DNA of 64,000 bases from Dietzia lutea (lineage in GTDB: Bacteria > Actinomycetota > Actinomycetes > Mycobacteriales > Mycobacteriaceae), in NCBI RefSeq assembly GCF_003096075.1, contig NZ_CP015449.1, forward strand, positions 2,101,001-2,165,000, read 5' to 3'. The notes under the pieces are model-generated. The model did not search any database and was not told where the DNA came from. It saw only the letters and a list, made by a program, of their open reading frames with translations. Numbering within the stretch: the stretch's first letter is position 1; each line of letters starts with the position of its first letter. Shown here in pieces: positions 19,580 to 27,834 of the stretch. The position numbers were made by a program, and so were the translations under genes.

Positions 19580-19618
19580 GAACGGGGCCCGGCCGCCGAT
19601 GGCGGCCGGGCCCCGTTC
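19580..19618. terminator. Strong hairpin between convergent kgd and lipoprotein genes
   Basis: Two perfectly complementary 18-nt arms (19580-19597 and 19601-19618) flank a GAT loop, all G/C-rich, starting 15 nt after the kgd stop. There is no long T-tract, only TTCTC after the hairpin. Its place between convergent genes fits a bidirectional actinobacterial terminator. Confidence 0.85.
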
Positions 19619-19647
19619 TCATGCGCGGCGCACCGCCGCCGGACCGG

Positions 19648-20562
19648 TCAGTACCCGTGCGAGTCCAACCAGTAGTTGGCCAGGGCGACCGGGGTGGCGG
19701 TACCGAACTCCACCCCCAGCAGCAGCTCACGCACGTCGTCGGTGGTCAGCTCGCCGCTGATCCGGTTGACCAGACTCAACTGGTCCTCCGAGAGCGAGCC
19801 CTTGCGGAAGACGGGCACCAGATTCTGGGCGCGAACCGCGTCCTGGTCGTCGTCCAACGTCACGATCTCCTCAGGGAGGCCCACGGGGTCGGCCGACTGG
19901 ACCAGCCCCACGCCGATCTCCCCGGCGCGCAGGGCGTCGAACACCGCCCGGGGGTTCGGGCCCAGCGCCACACGACGACCGAAACCGCAGTCGTACGTCT
20001 CCCCCACGGCAGCGGCCAGTTCGCGGTCGGCGAGGGCCTCCTGCCTCGCACCGAGCGCGAACTCGCCGCACCGCCCGGCCAGGTCGGACATCGTGCGCAG
20101 TCCCCGGGTCTCCGACGTGGTGCGGGTGACCACGTACACGGGCGCGTCCTCGGCCGGCGCCGGGTCCGCGGCGGTGACCCCCTCCGGCAGCGCGGCCATC
20201 ATTGCGGCGTACACCTCGTCCCCCTCGACCGCCGTGGCATCGGGATCGAACGCCCGCAGGAGCTCACCGGTGAACCCGACCGTGAAGGTCGCGTCGCCGG
20301 CGACGACGGACTCCAGGACCTCCGACCGGTTCCCGGACTGCGGTCGCGTGGTCACCCGCGAGCCGGACCGGACCAGGGCGTTGCCGTAGATGTGGCCCAC
20401 GATCTCCGCCTCGCCGAACGAGGCGGTCTCGATCACCACCACCGGATCGTCCCGGTGCGCGGGCACGATCGACGACTGCGCCTGACACCCGGACAGCGCC
20501 ATCGCCACCACACCCGCGAGCGCCACCGCGCCCCTCCCGGGCCGCCCCACCGTCCGCCGCAC
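19648..20562 (-). CDS. Glycine betaine/choline-type ABC substrate-binding lipoprotein (OpuAC/ProX-like)
   Basis: A 304-residue exported lipoprotein. Arg residues at the N-terminus, a hydrophobic stretch (GAVALAGVVAMA) and a lipobox ending LSGC near residue 25 give a type II signal. The mature part begins with the VVVIETASFGEAEIVGHIYGNAL segment typical of periplasmic betaine/osmoprotectant binding proteins. GTG 20562 is chosen because AAGGA lies 9 nt upstream and the signal peptide starts there. No permease or ATPase gene is adjacent, so it must serve a transporter elsewhere or have another role. Ligand identity is inferred from family only. Confidence 0.8.
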   Translation of the reverse strand: MRRTVGRPGRGAVALAGVVAMALSGCQAQSSIVPAHRDDPVVVIETASFGEAEIVGHIYGNALVRSGSRVTTRPQSGNRSEVLESVVAGDATFTVGFTGELLRAFDPDATAVEGDEVYAAMMAALPEGVTAADPAPAEDAPVYVVTRTTSETRGLRTMSDLAGRCGEFALGARQEALADRELAAAVGETYDCGFGRRVALGPNPRAVFDALRAGEIGVGLVQSADPVGLPEEIVTLDDDQDAVRAQNLVPVFRKGSLSEDQLSLVNRISGELTTDDVRELLLGVEFGTATPVALANYWLDSHGY

Positions 20563-20694
20563 CCGATCACGTCCTTCCTCACACCGACCGCACCCGTCAG
20601 CGCGGACATCTCGACCGACAGTGTCCCAGGGCCGTCCCGGCGCCGTCACGCCGAGGCCCCGCGTGGTCGCCGTCCGGAGCTGACGGGCCGTCCG

Positions 20695-21300
20695 TCAGCG
20701 GGTCAGGCCGGGGTTCACAGCGGACCGGGCGGAATCGGTGACGTCGATCCCGGCCTCCGCCCACGCCTCCTCGAGTTCCGCCGCGCCCTTCATGCGGACC
20801 CACGCCGCTTCCGTGTGGGTGACCGGCACGGCCCGGAACACCCGGACGGGTGCCGAGTCACCCGGCAGCTCGACGTCCGGGATCTCGGGGGCACGCAGCA
20901 CCACGGCGGTGAACGCCGCGCCGGGCCACAGCGGCTCTCCCAGGTCGATCAGTGCGCCCTCCGACAGGACCAGTCCCTCGACCGCGGGCGCGGCCGCGAG
21001 CACCGCCAGGGCGCGCACCACGCCGTCCACCCCGCCCTGCAGCACGAGGCTCAGCTCCGCGCGCGGCGCTGTCGGATCGGGCACGAGCGCCGACGGATCG
21101 CCCATCGGCTCGGCCGAACACCCCAGCGAGATGTACCGCACCACGCCGGTCTCCACGTCCACGAACCGCAGGATCCGGATCGGCGCGGCACCGAGGAACG
21201 TCACCGACGCCTCCTGCGGATCCGGTCCGTACCGCTCCTCCAGATGAGCACGCACCGCCGCCAGAACCGTCGACCCGTCCGCAGGGCCTCCCGGCAGCAC
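20695..21300 (-). CDS. Suppressor-of-fused (SUFU)-domain protein
   Basis: A 201-residue cytoplasmic protein resembling bacterial SUFU-domain proteins. It contains the stretch PIRILRFVD, then ISLGCSAEPMGDP near residue 60, and a later beta-rich segment around LWPGAAFTAVVLRAPEIPD. The domain's bacterial role is poorly defined; in some settings it appears in immunity or toxin-neutralising contexts, and I cannot extend that here. The GTG at 21300 shares one base with the stop of the GS17M gene (TAGTG), so translation is likely coupled. No toxin gene is visible next to it. Confidence 0.7.
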   Translation of the reverse strand: MLPGGPADGSTVLAAVRAHLEERYGPDPQEASVTFLGAAPIRILRFVDVETGVVRYISLGCSAEPMGDPSALVPDPTAPRAELSLVLQGGVDGVVRALAVLAAAPAVEGLVLSEGALIDLGEPLWPGAAFTAVVLRAPEIPDVELPGDSAPVRVFRAVPVTHTEAAWVRMKGAAELEEAWAEAGIDVTDSARSAVNPGLTR

Positions 21301-21806
21301 TACTTCAGCCCGAGCCGGGCGAGCTCGTCGCGCACCCGCTCGGCGTTGCCGGGTTCGCACAGGACGTCGTAGCGGCCCGCGACCAGCTGGGAGGTGGACG
21401 CGAAATCCCGCTTCCCACGGGTCGCGGCGTAGGACAGCGACGCGGAGACGACGCCGAACACGGAGCCGCCGACCAGACCGGTCAGCACCACGCCCCACAT
21501 GGGCTGCGTGAAGATGCCCAGGAGCAGGCCGATGAACAGGCCGAGCCACGCACCGGTCGCCAGCCCGCCCAGCAAGACCTTGGGCCAGGTCAGCCGGCCC
21601 GTGACCCGCTCGACCTGCATGAGGTCGACGCCGACGATCGTGACCTCGTGGACGGGAAAGTCCTCGTCGGCGAGGTGATCGACCGCCGCCTGGGCCTGCG
21701 CGTACGTGGGGTACGAGCCGACCACCCACCCGGTGGGCGGTGTGGGCAGGCCCGGCGTCTGGGCACCCCGGGCGCGAGCGCCCCGCGGGTTCACGGGAGT
21801 GGTCAT
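21300..21806 (-). CDS. General stress protein 17M-like membrane protein
   Basis: A 168-residue protein with a GS17M-type N-terminal domain (WVVGSYPTYAQAQAAVDHLADE near residues 27-48). A glycine-rich hydrophobic hairpin spans ~75-125 (GGLATGAWLGLFIGLLLGIF and GVVLTGLVGGSVFGVVSA), giving two membrane segments. A short ferredoxin-like region (GRYDVLCEPGNAERVRDEL) ends the protein. The family is named after Bacillus general stress proteins and its biochemical role is unknown. Its ATG at 21806 overlaps the CitE-like stop (ATGA, 21803-21806) and its stop overlaps the SUFU start, so it is the middle gene of a tight three-gene unit. Confidence 0.82.
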   Translation of the reverse strand: MTTPVNPRGARARGAQTPGLPTPPTGWVVGSYPTYAQAQAAVDHLADEDFPVHEVTIVGVDLMQVERVTGRLTWPKVLLGGLATGAWLGLFIGLLLGIFTQPMWGVVLTGLVGGSVFGVVSASLSYAATRGKRDFASTSQLVAGRYDVLCEPGNAERVRDELARLGLK

Positions 21807-22840
21807 GAGGTCCGTCCTTCCGCGTCGTCGTCCCCGGCGGTGTCCCGGTCCGAGACGGTCATCCCGGCCGCGCGGCCACGGGCGGAGACGACCAGCGCCA
21901 TCTTACGGCTGGCCTCGTCGAGCATCTCGTCGCCGAACATCACCGCACCGCGGGCCCCGCCCTCCACCGAGGTTGAGCGCGCGTAGGCCTCGAGGATCGC
22001 CTCGGCCTTGTCGAACTCGTCCTGACGCGGGCTGAACACCTCGTTACCCGCGTCGACCTGCGCGGGGTGCAGGACCCACTTGCCGTCGAAACCGAGAGCC
22101 GCGGTGCGGGCCGCCGCGCGCCGGAAGCCGTCCTCGTCGCGGACCTTGAGGAACGGGCCGTCGATCGCCTGGAGACCGTGCGCGCGGGCGGCGACCAGGA
22201 TCGTCATGAAGACATGGTGGTAGGCGTCGCCCGGGGCGTACCCGTCCGGCTGCTCCCCCACCGTCAGGGTGCGCATCCCGATGGAGGCCATGAAGTCGGC
22301 GGGACCGAACACGAGCGTGAGCACCCGCGGGCTGGCCGTCGCGATCGCGTCAATGTTGGTGAGACCGAGGGCGTCCTCGATCTGCGGCTCGATCCCGATG
22401 TGCCCGACCGGCAGACCCGCGGCCTTCTCCACCTGAGTCAGCACCAGGTCGAGCGCGGCGACCTCCGCCGCGGTCCGCGCCTTGGGCAACAGCAGTGCGT
22501 CGACGTGCGCACCCGCCCGACCGACGACCTCCGTGACATCACGGACCGTGTACTCGGTGTCCCAGGCGTTGACCCGCACCACCACGGTGGGCGCCGCGAA
22601 CCCGCCCCGGCCGAGAGCGGCCACGAGGTTCTCGCGGGCCTCCTCCTTGGCCGGGCCGGCGACCGCGTCCTCGAGGTCCAGGAAGACCTCGTCCACAGGC
22701 AGTCCCCGCGCCTTGTCGATCATCTTCACACTGCTGCCGGGTACGGCAAGAACCGTGCGCCGCGGCCGGGCGCGCAGGTCCGCGATCGCCGAGGCGGCGT
22801 CGTCCGACGGCGCGGCCGTCGCGTGGGGGGCTGCGGTCAT
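21803..22840 (-). CDS. HpcH/HpaI aldolase / citrate lyase beta-subunit (CitE)-like CoA-ester lyase
   Basis: A 345-residue protein. It has the family's LDLEDAVAGPAKEEAR segment near residue 55, VRVNAWDTEY near 90, LLLPKA near 120 and IGIEPQIEDALG near 150, where the Glu residues would bind Mg2+ and the substrate carboxylate. Candidates are malyl-, citramalyl- or (3S)-malyl-CoA lyase/thioesterase; no citrate lyase alpha or gamma subunits are nearby, so true citrate lyase is unlikely. I prefer the ATG at 22840 over the GTG at 22852 because GGGAG sits at the right distance. It is first in the unit with GS17M and SUFU genes. Confidence 0.85.
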   Translation of the reverse strand: MTAAPHATAAPSDDAASAIADLRARPRRTVLAVPGSSVKMIDKARGLPVDEVFLDLEDAVAGPAKEEARENLVAALGRGGFAAPTVVVRVNAWDTEYTVRDVTEVVGRAGAHVDALLLPKARTAAEVAALDLVLTQVEKAAGLPVGHIGIEPQIEDALGLTNIDAIATASPRVLTLVFGPADFMASIGMRTLTVGEQPDGYAPGDAYHHVFMTILVAARAHGLQAIDGPFLKVRDEDGFRRAAARTAALGFDGKWVLHPAQVDAGNEVFSPRQDEFDKAEAILEAYARSTSVEGGARGAVMFGDEMLDEASRKMALVVSARGRAAGMTVSDRDTAGDDDAEGRTS

Positions 22841-22896
22841 CGTGGGTGGCACTCCCTTACGTCCGGTACGGCGGGCGGACGCCGCCTGTCGGTGAC

Positions 22897-22902
22897 TAGG
22901 TT
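22897..22902 (+). promoter_or_regulatory. -10-like hexamer TAGGTT of the MgtE-N/CBS gene (probable leaderless start)
   Basis: TAGGTT fits TANNNT and ends exactly 7 nt before the ATG at 22910, where transcription would be expected to begin. No Shine-Dalgarno sequence lies between them. Confidence 0.55.
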
Positions 22903-22909
22903 GGTCTGC

Positions 22910-24220
22910 ATGGCGAACCTCAACAAGGCCTTCGTCGCCAGGCTAGCCGGATTGTCCGTGATCGGCCCTGACGGGGACGACATCGGACGCATCCGGGATG
23001 TCGTGGTGACGATGCGCTCCGGGCACAAACCCCCGCGGGTCATCGGGTTGGTCGTCGAGCTACCCACCCGGCGCAGGATCTTCGTGCCCATGCTGCGGGT
23101 CGCCTCGATCGACCCGCGGTCGGTGTCGCTGGTGTCGGGGACCATCAACCTGCACAGGTTCCAGTCCAGGCCCGGGGAGAACCTCGTGCTGGGCGCCCTG
23201 GTGGACTCGGTCATCGGAGTCGAGCGCGACCAGCCCGCGGGCGAGCCGTCCGGTTCGCAGGGCCGCCCGACCCGGTACCAGGTCGTCGACGTGGAGATCG
23301 AACGCCAACGCTCGCGGGACTGGCTCGTGTCGCGGCTCGCTGTCCGTGAGCGCCGCGGGCGCTCTCGCCTCGGCCGACGCGGGGAGGTGTCGATCCACCC
23401 GTGGAACCGCATCAGGGGCCTGGACGACGCCATCGGGACGCCAGAGCACGGCGCCGAGAGTCTCGTGGAGCAGTACGCCGACCTCCGTCCGGCGGACGTC
23501 GCCATCGCGCTGCGCGAACTGCCGGAGGTGCGGCGTCTGGAGGTCGCGCGCACCCTCGACGACGAGCGGCTGGCCGACATCCTGCAGGAGCTCCCCCACG
23601 ACGAGCAGACCGAGATCGTCACCCGGCTCGAGCTCGAGCGGGCCGCGGACGTCCTCGAGGCCATGGATCCCGACGACGTGGCCGACCTCCTCGGCGAGCT
23701 CCCCGAGAAGGACGCCGAGTCGTATCTCGAGCGGATGAATCCCGAGGACTCGTCGAACGTCCGGCGCCTGCTGACGTTCGACGCCGACACCGCCGGCGGC
23801 CTGATGACGCCCGAGCCGATCATCCTCTCTCCGCAGACGACGGTGGCGGAGGCGCTGGCGCACTGCCGCAATCCCGACCTCAGTCCGGCGCTGGCCAGTC
23901 TCGTCTTCGTCGTCCGACCGCCTACGGCCACCCCGACGGGCAAGTACCTGGGTTGCGTCCACATCCAGGCGCTACTGCGTGAACTCCCCTCGGCCATGGT
24001 CGCCGAGACTGTCGACACGAGCCTGTCCGCGCTTCGCCCCACCGACTCGGTGGACGCGGTGACCCGGTTCTTCGCCACCTACAACCTGGTGTGCGGCCCC
24101 GTCGTCGACGACGAGGGGCACCTCCTCGGAGCGGTCGCGGTGGACGACCTGCTGGATCATCTCCTGCCCGACGACTGGCGGGACATGGACCTGCACGACG
24201 ACACGGAGACGGCGCGATGA
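22910..24220 (+). CDS. PRC-barrel / MgtE N-terminal / CBS-domain protein
   Basis: A 436-residue soluble protein. Residues ~10-80 resemble a PRC-barrel (DDIGRIRDVVV). Residues ~200-320 have the helical repeats of the MgtE N-terminal domain (DVAIALRELPEVRRLEVARTL, then DPDDVADLLGELPEKDAE). Two CBS motifs follow, the last reading CGPVVDDEGHLLGAVAVDDLLDHLL. The magnesium-channel transmembrane domain of MgtE is absent, so it is probably a Mg2+- or nucleotide-sensing regulator rather than a channel. It corresponds in order to Rv1232c of M. tuberculosis (recalled). ATGA overlap with the DUF1003 gene at 24217-24220 suggests joint function. Confidence 0.85.
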   Translation: MANLNKAFVARLAGLSVIGPDGDDIGRIRDVVVTMRSGHKPPRVIGLVVELPTRRRIFVPMLRVASIDPRSVSLVSGTINLHRFQSRPGENLVLGALVDSVIGVERDQPAGEPSGSQGRPTRYQVVDVEIERQRSRDWLVSRLAVRERRGRSRLGRRGEVSIHPWNRIRGLDDAIGTPEHGAESLVEQYADLRPADVAIALRELPEVRRLEVARTLDDERLADILQELPHDEQTEIVTRLELERAADVLEAMDPDDVADLLGELPEKDAESYLERMNPEDSSNVRRLLTFDADTAGGLMTPEPIILSPQTTVAEALAHCRNPDLSPALASLVFVVRPPTATPTGKYLGCVHIQALLRELPSAMVAETVDTSLSALRPTDSVDAVTRFFATYNLVCGPVVDDEGHLLGAVAVDDLLDHLLPDDWRDMDLHDDTETAR

Positions 24221-24768
24221 CCGAACCCACCGTGAGGTCGTCGCTGTCCACACCGATGACCTCCCGCCGACCCCGGATCAGCTTCGACTCCGACGCGGTC
24301 GGCCGGTACAGCGAGGCCGTCGCCCGGTTCTTCGGCACCGGCATGTACCTGCTCATCCAGACGGTCGTGGTGATCGTGTGGATCATCATCAACGTCGCGG
24401 TCGTGGCGCTGCGCTTCGACCCGTACCCGTTCATCCTGCTCAACCTGGCGTTCTCGACCCAGGCCGCCTACGCCGCGCCGCTCATCCTGCTCGCGCAGAA
24501 CCGCCAGGAGGACCGTGACAAGGAGTCCGTCAAGGAGGACCGGCTCCGGGCCACCCAGACCAAGGCGGACACGGAGTTCCTCGCCCGTGAACTCGCGTCG
24601 GTCCGGCTGTCGGTGGGCGAGACGGTCACCCGCGACTACCTGCGCCGTGAGCTCGACGACCTTCGGGACTCCGTGGAACGGATCGAGTCGCTGCTGGCCG
24701 GTTTCTCCGCCTCGGACGGTAACGCCGATGGCGGGAAAACCGATCCAGACGTCAAGGGCCGGGGGTAA
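24217..24768 (+). CDS. DUF1003 family membrane protein
   Basis: A 183-residue protein with two central membrane helices (LLIQTVVVIVWIIINVAVVAL and the segment after FDPYPFILLNLAFS), bearing the DUF1003 signature FDPYPF and the NRQEDRD motif near residue 100. A long charged helix then continues to the end. The function of DUF1003 is unknown. Its ATG overlaps the stop of the MgtE-N/CBS gene, a pairing conserved in mycobacteria to my recollection, so the two may act as a membrane-tethered regulator of cation handling. That link is inference. Confidence 0.85.
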   Translation: MTEPTVRSSLSTPMTSRRPRISFDSDAVGRYSEAVARFFGTGMYLLIQTVVVIVWIIINVAVVALRFDPYPFILLNLAFSTQAAYAAPLILLAQNRQEDRDKESVKEDRLRATQTKADTEFLARELASVRLSVGETVTRDYLRRELDDLRDSVERIESLLAGFSASDGNADGGKTDPDVKGRG

Positions 24769-24842
24769 CCTCGCCCCAGACGAAGCGTCGCGGAGGCTGT
24801 GCACGGCCGCGGCGCCGTCCGGTACGTCGTAGGGGGAGAATC

Positions 24843-25979
24843 TTGCGCCGAATCGCGCACACTGCAGACCGTCGGGTGTTGACCAGCGCGGCCGTCACCG
24901 TCGGAGCCATCACGGTCCTCGCGGCGGTCGGTCTGACGATCGACACGAGCCGCCCCGCCGCGCCCGACATCACGCCGCTGGCCGAGTACTCGCCGGAGCC
25001 GCCACCCGCGACGACGCCGCCTCCGCCCAGCACCGACCCCACCGCCTCGGAGCAGGCCCCGGAGCCGCCGGTCGACCCCGGCGCCGCGCACATCGAGCCG
25101 GCGACGATCCCCGACGGCCCGCTCGGGATCCCGGGCATCGCCCTGGACGCCTACCACCGCGCGACGGACCGGCTCAACGCCGAACGCCCCGCCTGCGAGA
25201 TGGACTGGACCGTCCTCGCCGGGATCGGGCAGGTCGAGTCCAACCAGGGCCGCGGACTCTTCGACGTCCACGGCAACACCATCGGCCGCATCCTCGGCCC
25301 CCGGCTCGACGGATCCCTGCCGGGCACCGCCGTCATCACCGACACCGACGGCGGCAGGTTCGACGGCGACCCCGACTTCGACCGTGCCGTCGGGCCCGTC
25401 CAGTTCATCCCGTCCACCTGGGCGACGCTCGGGCGTGACGGCAACGACGACGGCGTGGCCGATCCGAACAACATCTACGACGGGGCCCTGTCCGCGGCGA
25501 CGCTCCTGTGCAACCAGGGAGGGTCCATGGCGGACCCGGCGGCCCGCACCCGCGCGATCCTGGCCTACAACAACTCACTGGCGTACGTCGCCAACGTCAA
25601 CGCGTGGGCGCACGGGTACGCGGTCAACGCCTTCCCGTTGCCCTCCGATCTGCCGGAGATCCACCGCCCGGAGCCCACCGTCGAGCCCCCGCGGCCGCCG
25701 GAGCACTGCCCCGAGGGCTGGGAGGGCGAGCCGACCGCTGCGCCCGAGCCCGCGGAGCCGGGAGAACCGGCACCGCCTGTGCCCGGCTGCACGGAGATCA
25801 CGCCGACGCCGACGACGCCGTCCCCCACGACCGAGGTGCCGTCGACGGCGCCGACACCGACCGAGTCGTCCCCGGCCGCCGTGCCCGCGCCCGCGCCCGC
25901 ACCCCCCGTCATCCCGGGGCTCCCGGTCATCGAGTTGCCCTGCATCCCGCCGTTCTGCGTACCGCCGCGCCCGGCCTGA
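24843..25979 (+). CDS. Secreted lytic transglycosylase-like wall hydrolase
   Basis: A 378-residue protein starting at TTG 24843, with a GGGGGAG purine run just upstream. It has an N-terminal signal or anchor helix (AAVTVGAITVLAAVGL) and a Pro/Thr/Glu linker at ~40-85. The transglycosylase core (~95-270) contains IGQVESNQGR (Glu likely catalytic), GPVQFIPSTWATLG and AILAYNNSLAYVANV. A long Pro/Thr-rich tail ends in a cysteine-containing IPPFCVPPRPA. It would cleave peptidoglycan glycan strands outside the membrane. The position between the DUF1003 protein and Mrp matches Rv1230c in M. tuberculosis, from memory. Confidence 0.82.
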   Translation: MRRIAHTADRRVLTSAAVTVGAITVLAAVGLTIDTSRPAAPDITPLAEYSPEPPPATTPPPPSTDPTASEQAPEPPVDPGAAHIEPATIPDGPLGIPGIALDAYHRATDRLNAERPACEMDWTVLAGIGQVESNQGRGLFDVHGNTIGRILGPRLDGSLPGTAVITDTDGGRFDGDPDFDRAVGPVQFIPSTWATLGRDGNDDGVADPNNIYDGALSAATLLCNQGGSMADPAARTRAILAYNNSLAYVANVNAWAHGYAVNAFPLPSDLPEIHRPEPTVEPPRPPEHCPEGWEGEPTAAPEPAEPGEPAPPVPGCTEITPTPTTPSPTTEVPSTAPTPTESSPAAVPAPAPAPPVIPGLPVIELPCIPPFCVPPRPA

Positions 25980-26003
25980 ATCGTCACCGGGTGACATGAC
26001 GCC

Positions 26004-26009
26004 TAGACT
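26004..26009 (+). promoter_or_regulatory. -10-like hexamer TAGACT of mrp (probable leaderless start)
   Basis: TAGACT fits TANNNT and ends 9 nt before the ATG at 26019. The intervening bases contain GGGG but no clear Shine-Dalgarno, so a leaderless or near-leaderless transcript is likely. Confidence 0.45.
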
Positions 26010-26018
26010 CGGGGCATC

Positions 26019-27158
26019 ATGAGTGCACCCAGCGAAGAATCGATCCGCGCCGCACTGGCCAAGGTCGATGATCCGGAGATCCGCAAGCCGCTCACCGAGC
26101 TCGGCATGGTCAAGGGCGTCGAGGTGGACGCCGCGACCGGTCGCGTCGATGTCGGCATCTATCTGACAGTTGCCTCGTGTCCCATGCAGGACACGATCAG
26201 CGACCGCGTCCGCTCGGCGGTGTCCGACGTCCCGGGCGTCGGCGAGGTCGCCGTCGAACTCGACGTGATGAGCGACGAACAGCGCACCGAACTACGCAAG
26301 CACCTGCGTGGTGACGCGGCCGAACCCGTCATCCCGTTCGCCCAACCCGGCAACCTCACCCGTGTCTACGCGGTCGCCTCGGGCAAGGGCGGCGTGGGCA
26401 AGTCCACCGCGACGGTCAACCTGGCGACGGCGCTGGCCTCCCGCGGCCTGTCCGTGGGCGTGCTCGACGCGGACATCTACGGTCACTCGATCCCGCGGAT
26501 GCTCGGCACCGACGCCCGGCCGACCCAGGTCGAGCAGATGATCCTGCCGCCTGTGGCCCACGACGTGAAGGTCATCTCGATCGCCCAGTTCACCAAGGGC
26601 AACACCCCGGTCGTCTGGCGCGGTCCGATGCTCCACCGGGCGCTGCAGCAGTTCCTCGCCGACGTGTACTGGGGCGACCTCGACGTCCTGCTGATGGACC
26701 TGCCCCCGGGTACCGGTGACGTGGCGATCTCGATCGCCCAGCTCATCCCGTCGGCCGAGATCCTCGTTGTCACCACTCCGCAGCAGGCGGCCGCGGAGGT
26801 CGCCGAGCGTGCGGGGTCGATCGCGCTGCAGACCCGTCAGCGGATCGCCGGTGTCATCGAGAACATGTCGTGGCTGGAGCTGCCCGACGGCACCCGCATG
26901 GACGTGTTCGGTACCGGCGGCGGCGCGGACGTCGCGGCCAACCTGTCCCGCTCGGTCGGCGCACCCGTCCCACTGCTCGGCCAGGTGCCGCTCGAGCAGG
27001 CCGTGCGCGAGCACGGGGACGAGGGCACCCCGATCGTGCTGGCCGAGCCCGACTCACCGTCCGGGCGCGCGTACCGCGAGATCGCCGACGGCCTGGCCGT
27101 GCGGCCCCGGGGCCTGGCGGGCATGAACCTGGGGATCGACACCACGCGTCACCTCTGA
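26019..27158 (+). CDS. mrp: Mrp/NBP35-family Fe-S carrier ATPase (ApbC)
   Basis: A 379-residue protein. Residues ~1-90 are a MIP18/DUF59 domain (KVDDPEIRKPLTELGMV). The deviant P-loop SGKGGVGKST lies near residues 122-131, with the second lysine-type motif of the MinD/Mrp family. DLPPGTGD (Walker B region) lies near 228. It carries or inserts [4Fe-4S] clusters into client enzymes in the cytoplasm. The paired CxxC near the C-terminus found in some Mrp proteins is not evident here; I see no CxxC. Gene order next to the transglycosylase matches Rv1229c. Confidence 0.92.
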   Translation: MSAPSEESIRAALAKVDDPEIRKPLTELGMVKGVEVDAATGRVDVGIYLTVASCPMQDTISDRVRSAVSDVPGVGEVAVELDVMSDEQRTELRKHLRGDAAEPVIPFAQPGNLTRVYAVASGKGGVGKSTATVNLATALASRGLSVGVLDADIYGHSIPRMLGTDARPTQVEQMILPPVAHDVKVISIAQFTKGNTPVVWRGPMLHRALQQFLADVYWGDLDVLLMDLPPGTGDVAISIAQLIPSAEILVVTTPQQAAAEVAERAGSIALQTRQRIAGVIENMSWLELPDGTRMDVFGTGGGADVAANLSRSVGAPVPLLGQVPLEQAVREHGDEGTPIVLAEPDSPSGRAYREIADGLAVRPRGLAGMNLGIDTTRHL

Positions 27159-27263
27159 CGGATCGGCCGCCCGGGTGGTCGGCGAGGCGTGACGGCCCCC
27201 GCCGACCCCGGCCAGGGACGAGCTCCTCTCAGGGCGGCGGGGTGGCCCTCCCGGCGTCCGCCC

Positions 27264-27770
27264 TCAGGTGGCGTCGAGGTCCCAGACCGGACCGGAGGCC
27301 GGTGCCGCGCCGTCGGGGGCGTCCGCGTCCCGGACCGCCGCGGGCGGGTTGGCGGCCGGCGGGCGGGTCGACTGACGCGGCTCGCCCGCGGTCCCGGCGC
27401 CCACCGGGCCGGCTGCGGCGGCACCCCCCGCGCCAGCGCCTCCCGCGACGGCGGCACCCCCGGCGGGAGCGGCGGCGCCGAAGTCCCCGGTGAACAGAGA
27501 GTCGTCGCCGTCCAGCAGGTGCTTGGTGACCATGGCTCGGGGGCTCATGCCGCGTAGGTCGTTGAGCTGCTTGAGCGGCTCGCGGAACTCCTCGAAGTCG
27601 GTCCCGTAGTCGTCCCTGAGCTGTTGCTGGGCGTTGCTGGCGAACTCGCGCACCTTGCGGATCGCGGACGCCAGCCAGCGGGCGGCCTCGGGAAGGCGCT
27701 CGGGCCCCAGGACGACCAGTGCGATCACCCCGAGGACCAGGAGCTCGGACCACCCCACGTTTGTGAACAT
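27264..27770 (-). CDS. tatB: Sec-independent protein translocase subunit TatB
   Basis: A 168-residue protein. A short N-terminal membrane helix ([19 protein letters not shown]) is followed by an amphipathic helix ([19 protein letters not shown]), the defining TatB layout; the conserved Glu and Pro near the hinge are present. The C-terminus after ~100 is Ala/Gly/Pro-rich and disordered. It works with TatA and TatC to export folded proteins. It lies downstream of htrA, as in M. tuberculosis (Rv1224), so it may be partly controlled by SigE. It is convergent with mrp, with a short imperfect hairpin near 27177-27207 in the gap. Confidence 0.92.
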   Translation of the reverse strand: MFTNVGWSELLVLGVIALVVLGPERLPEAARWLASAIRKVREFASNAQQQLRDDYGTDFEEFREPLKQLNDLRGMSPRAMVTKHLLDGDDSLFTGDFGAAAPAGGAAVAGGAGAGGAAAAGPVGAGTAGEPRQSTRPPAANPPAAVRDADAPDGAAPASGPVWDLDAT

Positions 27771-27834
27771 CGCAGTCAGGATACGTCGTGGCGCGCGCGA
27801 GCGGCAGTGTGACCTGACCGGGTGACCCCCGGGC

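Noticed and set aside
16077-19730. A 1217-codon open frame on the minus strand across kgd
   Set aside because: It is the mirror of a G+C-rich gene; the plus-strand frame encodes a clear E1-E2 enzyme, and the antisense product has no recognisable domain.
22067-22909. Upstream extension of the MgtE-N/CBS frame
   Set aside because: It lies antisense to the CitE-like gene; the conserved protein begins at ATG 22910 next to a -10 box.
27177-27207. Terminator between mrp and tatB
   Set aside because: Only 8-bp arms with a 15-nt loop; too weak to call alone.
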